From Vibrio anguillarum (GTDB lineage Bacteria > Pseudomonadota > Gammaproteobacteria > Enterobacterales > Vibrionaceae): DNA of 64,000 bases. Where the stretch lies: the NCBI RefSeq assembly GCF_001989995.2, contig NZ_JAHGUP010000024.1, positions 16,068 through 80,067 on the forward strand, given 5' to 3'. Under the pieces are notes generated by a model. The model was not told the DNA's origin and ran no database searches. It saw only the letters and a list, made by a program, of their open reading frames with translations. Each line of letters starts with the position of its first letter. Positions within the stretch are counted from its first letter, which is position 1. The position numbers were made by a program, and so were the translations under genes. Below are positions 63,803 to 64,000 of this stretch, piece after piece.

Positions 63803-63937
63803 ATGACAGCTCTCGAAGATATTGAGCTAACGTAGCGATTGAATGTGAATGCTTTATGAATGATGCAGTTTTGGGTGGGGGAGTATTTATATTTAAATGC
63901 TGTCAGCCATAAAGATGCGAAGGACAGAATGTCAAAA

Positions 63938-63990
63938 TTCCCTCCCCTTCAAGGGGTAGGGCCTGCACACCCCCTCCTAACCCTGTCTCT
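63938..63990. repeat. G/C-rich imperfect inverted repeat at the right edge
   Basis: CCCTCCCCTT and AAGGGGTAGGG form an imperfect palindrome, followed by CACCCCCTCCTAACCC. The base composition is unlike the surroundings and resembles short dispersed repeats seen in bacterial genomes. Only one copy is in the window, so a repeat family cannot be shown. Confidence 0.35.
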
Positions 63991-64000
63991 TGATCACAAG

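Noticed and set aside
1..64000. CRISPR array, prophage, transposase, integron repeats
   Set aside because: No regularly spaced repeats, no recombinase or transposase gene, no phage gene block; operons look continuous and native.

Overview
The window is Vibrio-type DNA, most likely from the second chromosome. The strongest indicator is a Qrr quorum-sensing small RNA with a sigma-54 promoter. It is supported by the gene content: ectABC plus a dedicated aspartokinase, betIBA with a choline ABC transporter, a RavA/ViaA pair, FabV, and several c-di-GMP and chemotaxis proteins. The assignment comes from family recognition and remembered gene order; no search was run. I saw no insertion sequence, prophage, integron or CRISPR array.

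Layout. 1-1064: NAD biosynthesis (partial nadE, divergent nadD-like gene). 1105-1614: an unknown exported protein. 1650-1880: a minus-strand qrr gene with promoter and a LuxO-type site, divergent from the ectoine operon ectA-ectB-ectC-ask (2104-5807). 5941-7850: mgtE and a small MscS channel. 7987-11822: a MarR regulator and a ProU system (proV-proW-proX). 12111-16014: a TPR membrane protein, then speA-speB for putrescine synthesis. 16281-20805: a Cache chemoreceptor whose leader carries a 13-nt perfect complement to Qrr, a PLP decarboxylase and a periplasmic carbonic anhydrase. 20926-34000: c-di-GMP enzymes (PAS-GGDEF-EAL, sensor-HD-GYP, GAF-GGDEF-EAL) mixed with gsk, a CreA-like lipoprotein, a HAD phosphatase, a zinc-ribbon microprotein, a DUF2238-like membrane protein, a J-domain protein and an ABC-class ATPase. 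34128-39125: fabV and tesA, the latter divergent from ybbA-ybbP. 39401-43381: an FAD oxidoreductase and the 5-oxoprolinase genes pxpA-pxpB-pxpC. 43578-47521: galE, a chemoreceptor and a TyrP-type permease with probable TyrR boxes. 47859-55259: a 39-codon small gene, rhlE, a TetR regulator, ltaE, a Nudix hydrolase and ravA-viaA. 55606-55803: tRNA-Leu(TAA) and tRNA-Cys(GCA). 55934-62797: the choline-to-betaine operon betI-betB-betA-choX-choW-choV. 63014-63802: a class 3 lipase.

How it fits together. Osmoadaptation dominates: ectoine synthesis, betaine uptake by ProU, choline uptake and oxidation, and a mechanosensitive channel for hypo-osmotic release. Quorum sensing touches the same DNA. The qrr gene shares its upstream region with ectA, and a LuxR/HapR-like 22-mer lies upstream of betI beside a clear BetI-type inverted repeat. 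The most novel candidate is the predicted Qrr pairing with the chemoreceptor mRNA near 16190.
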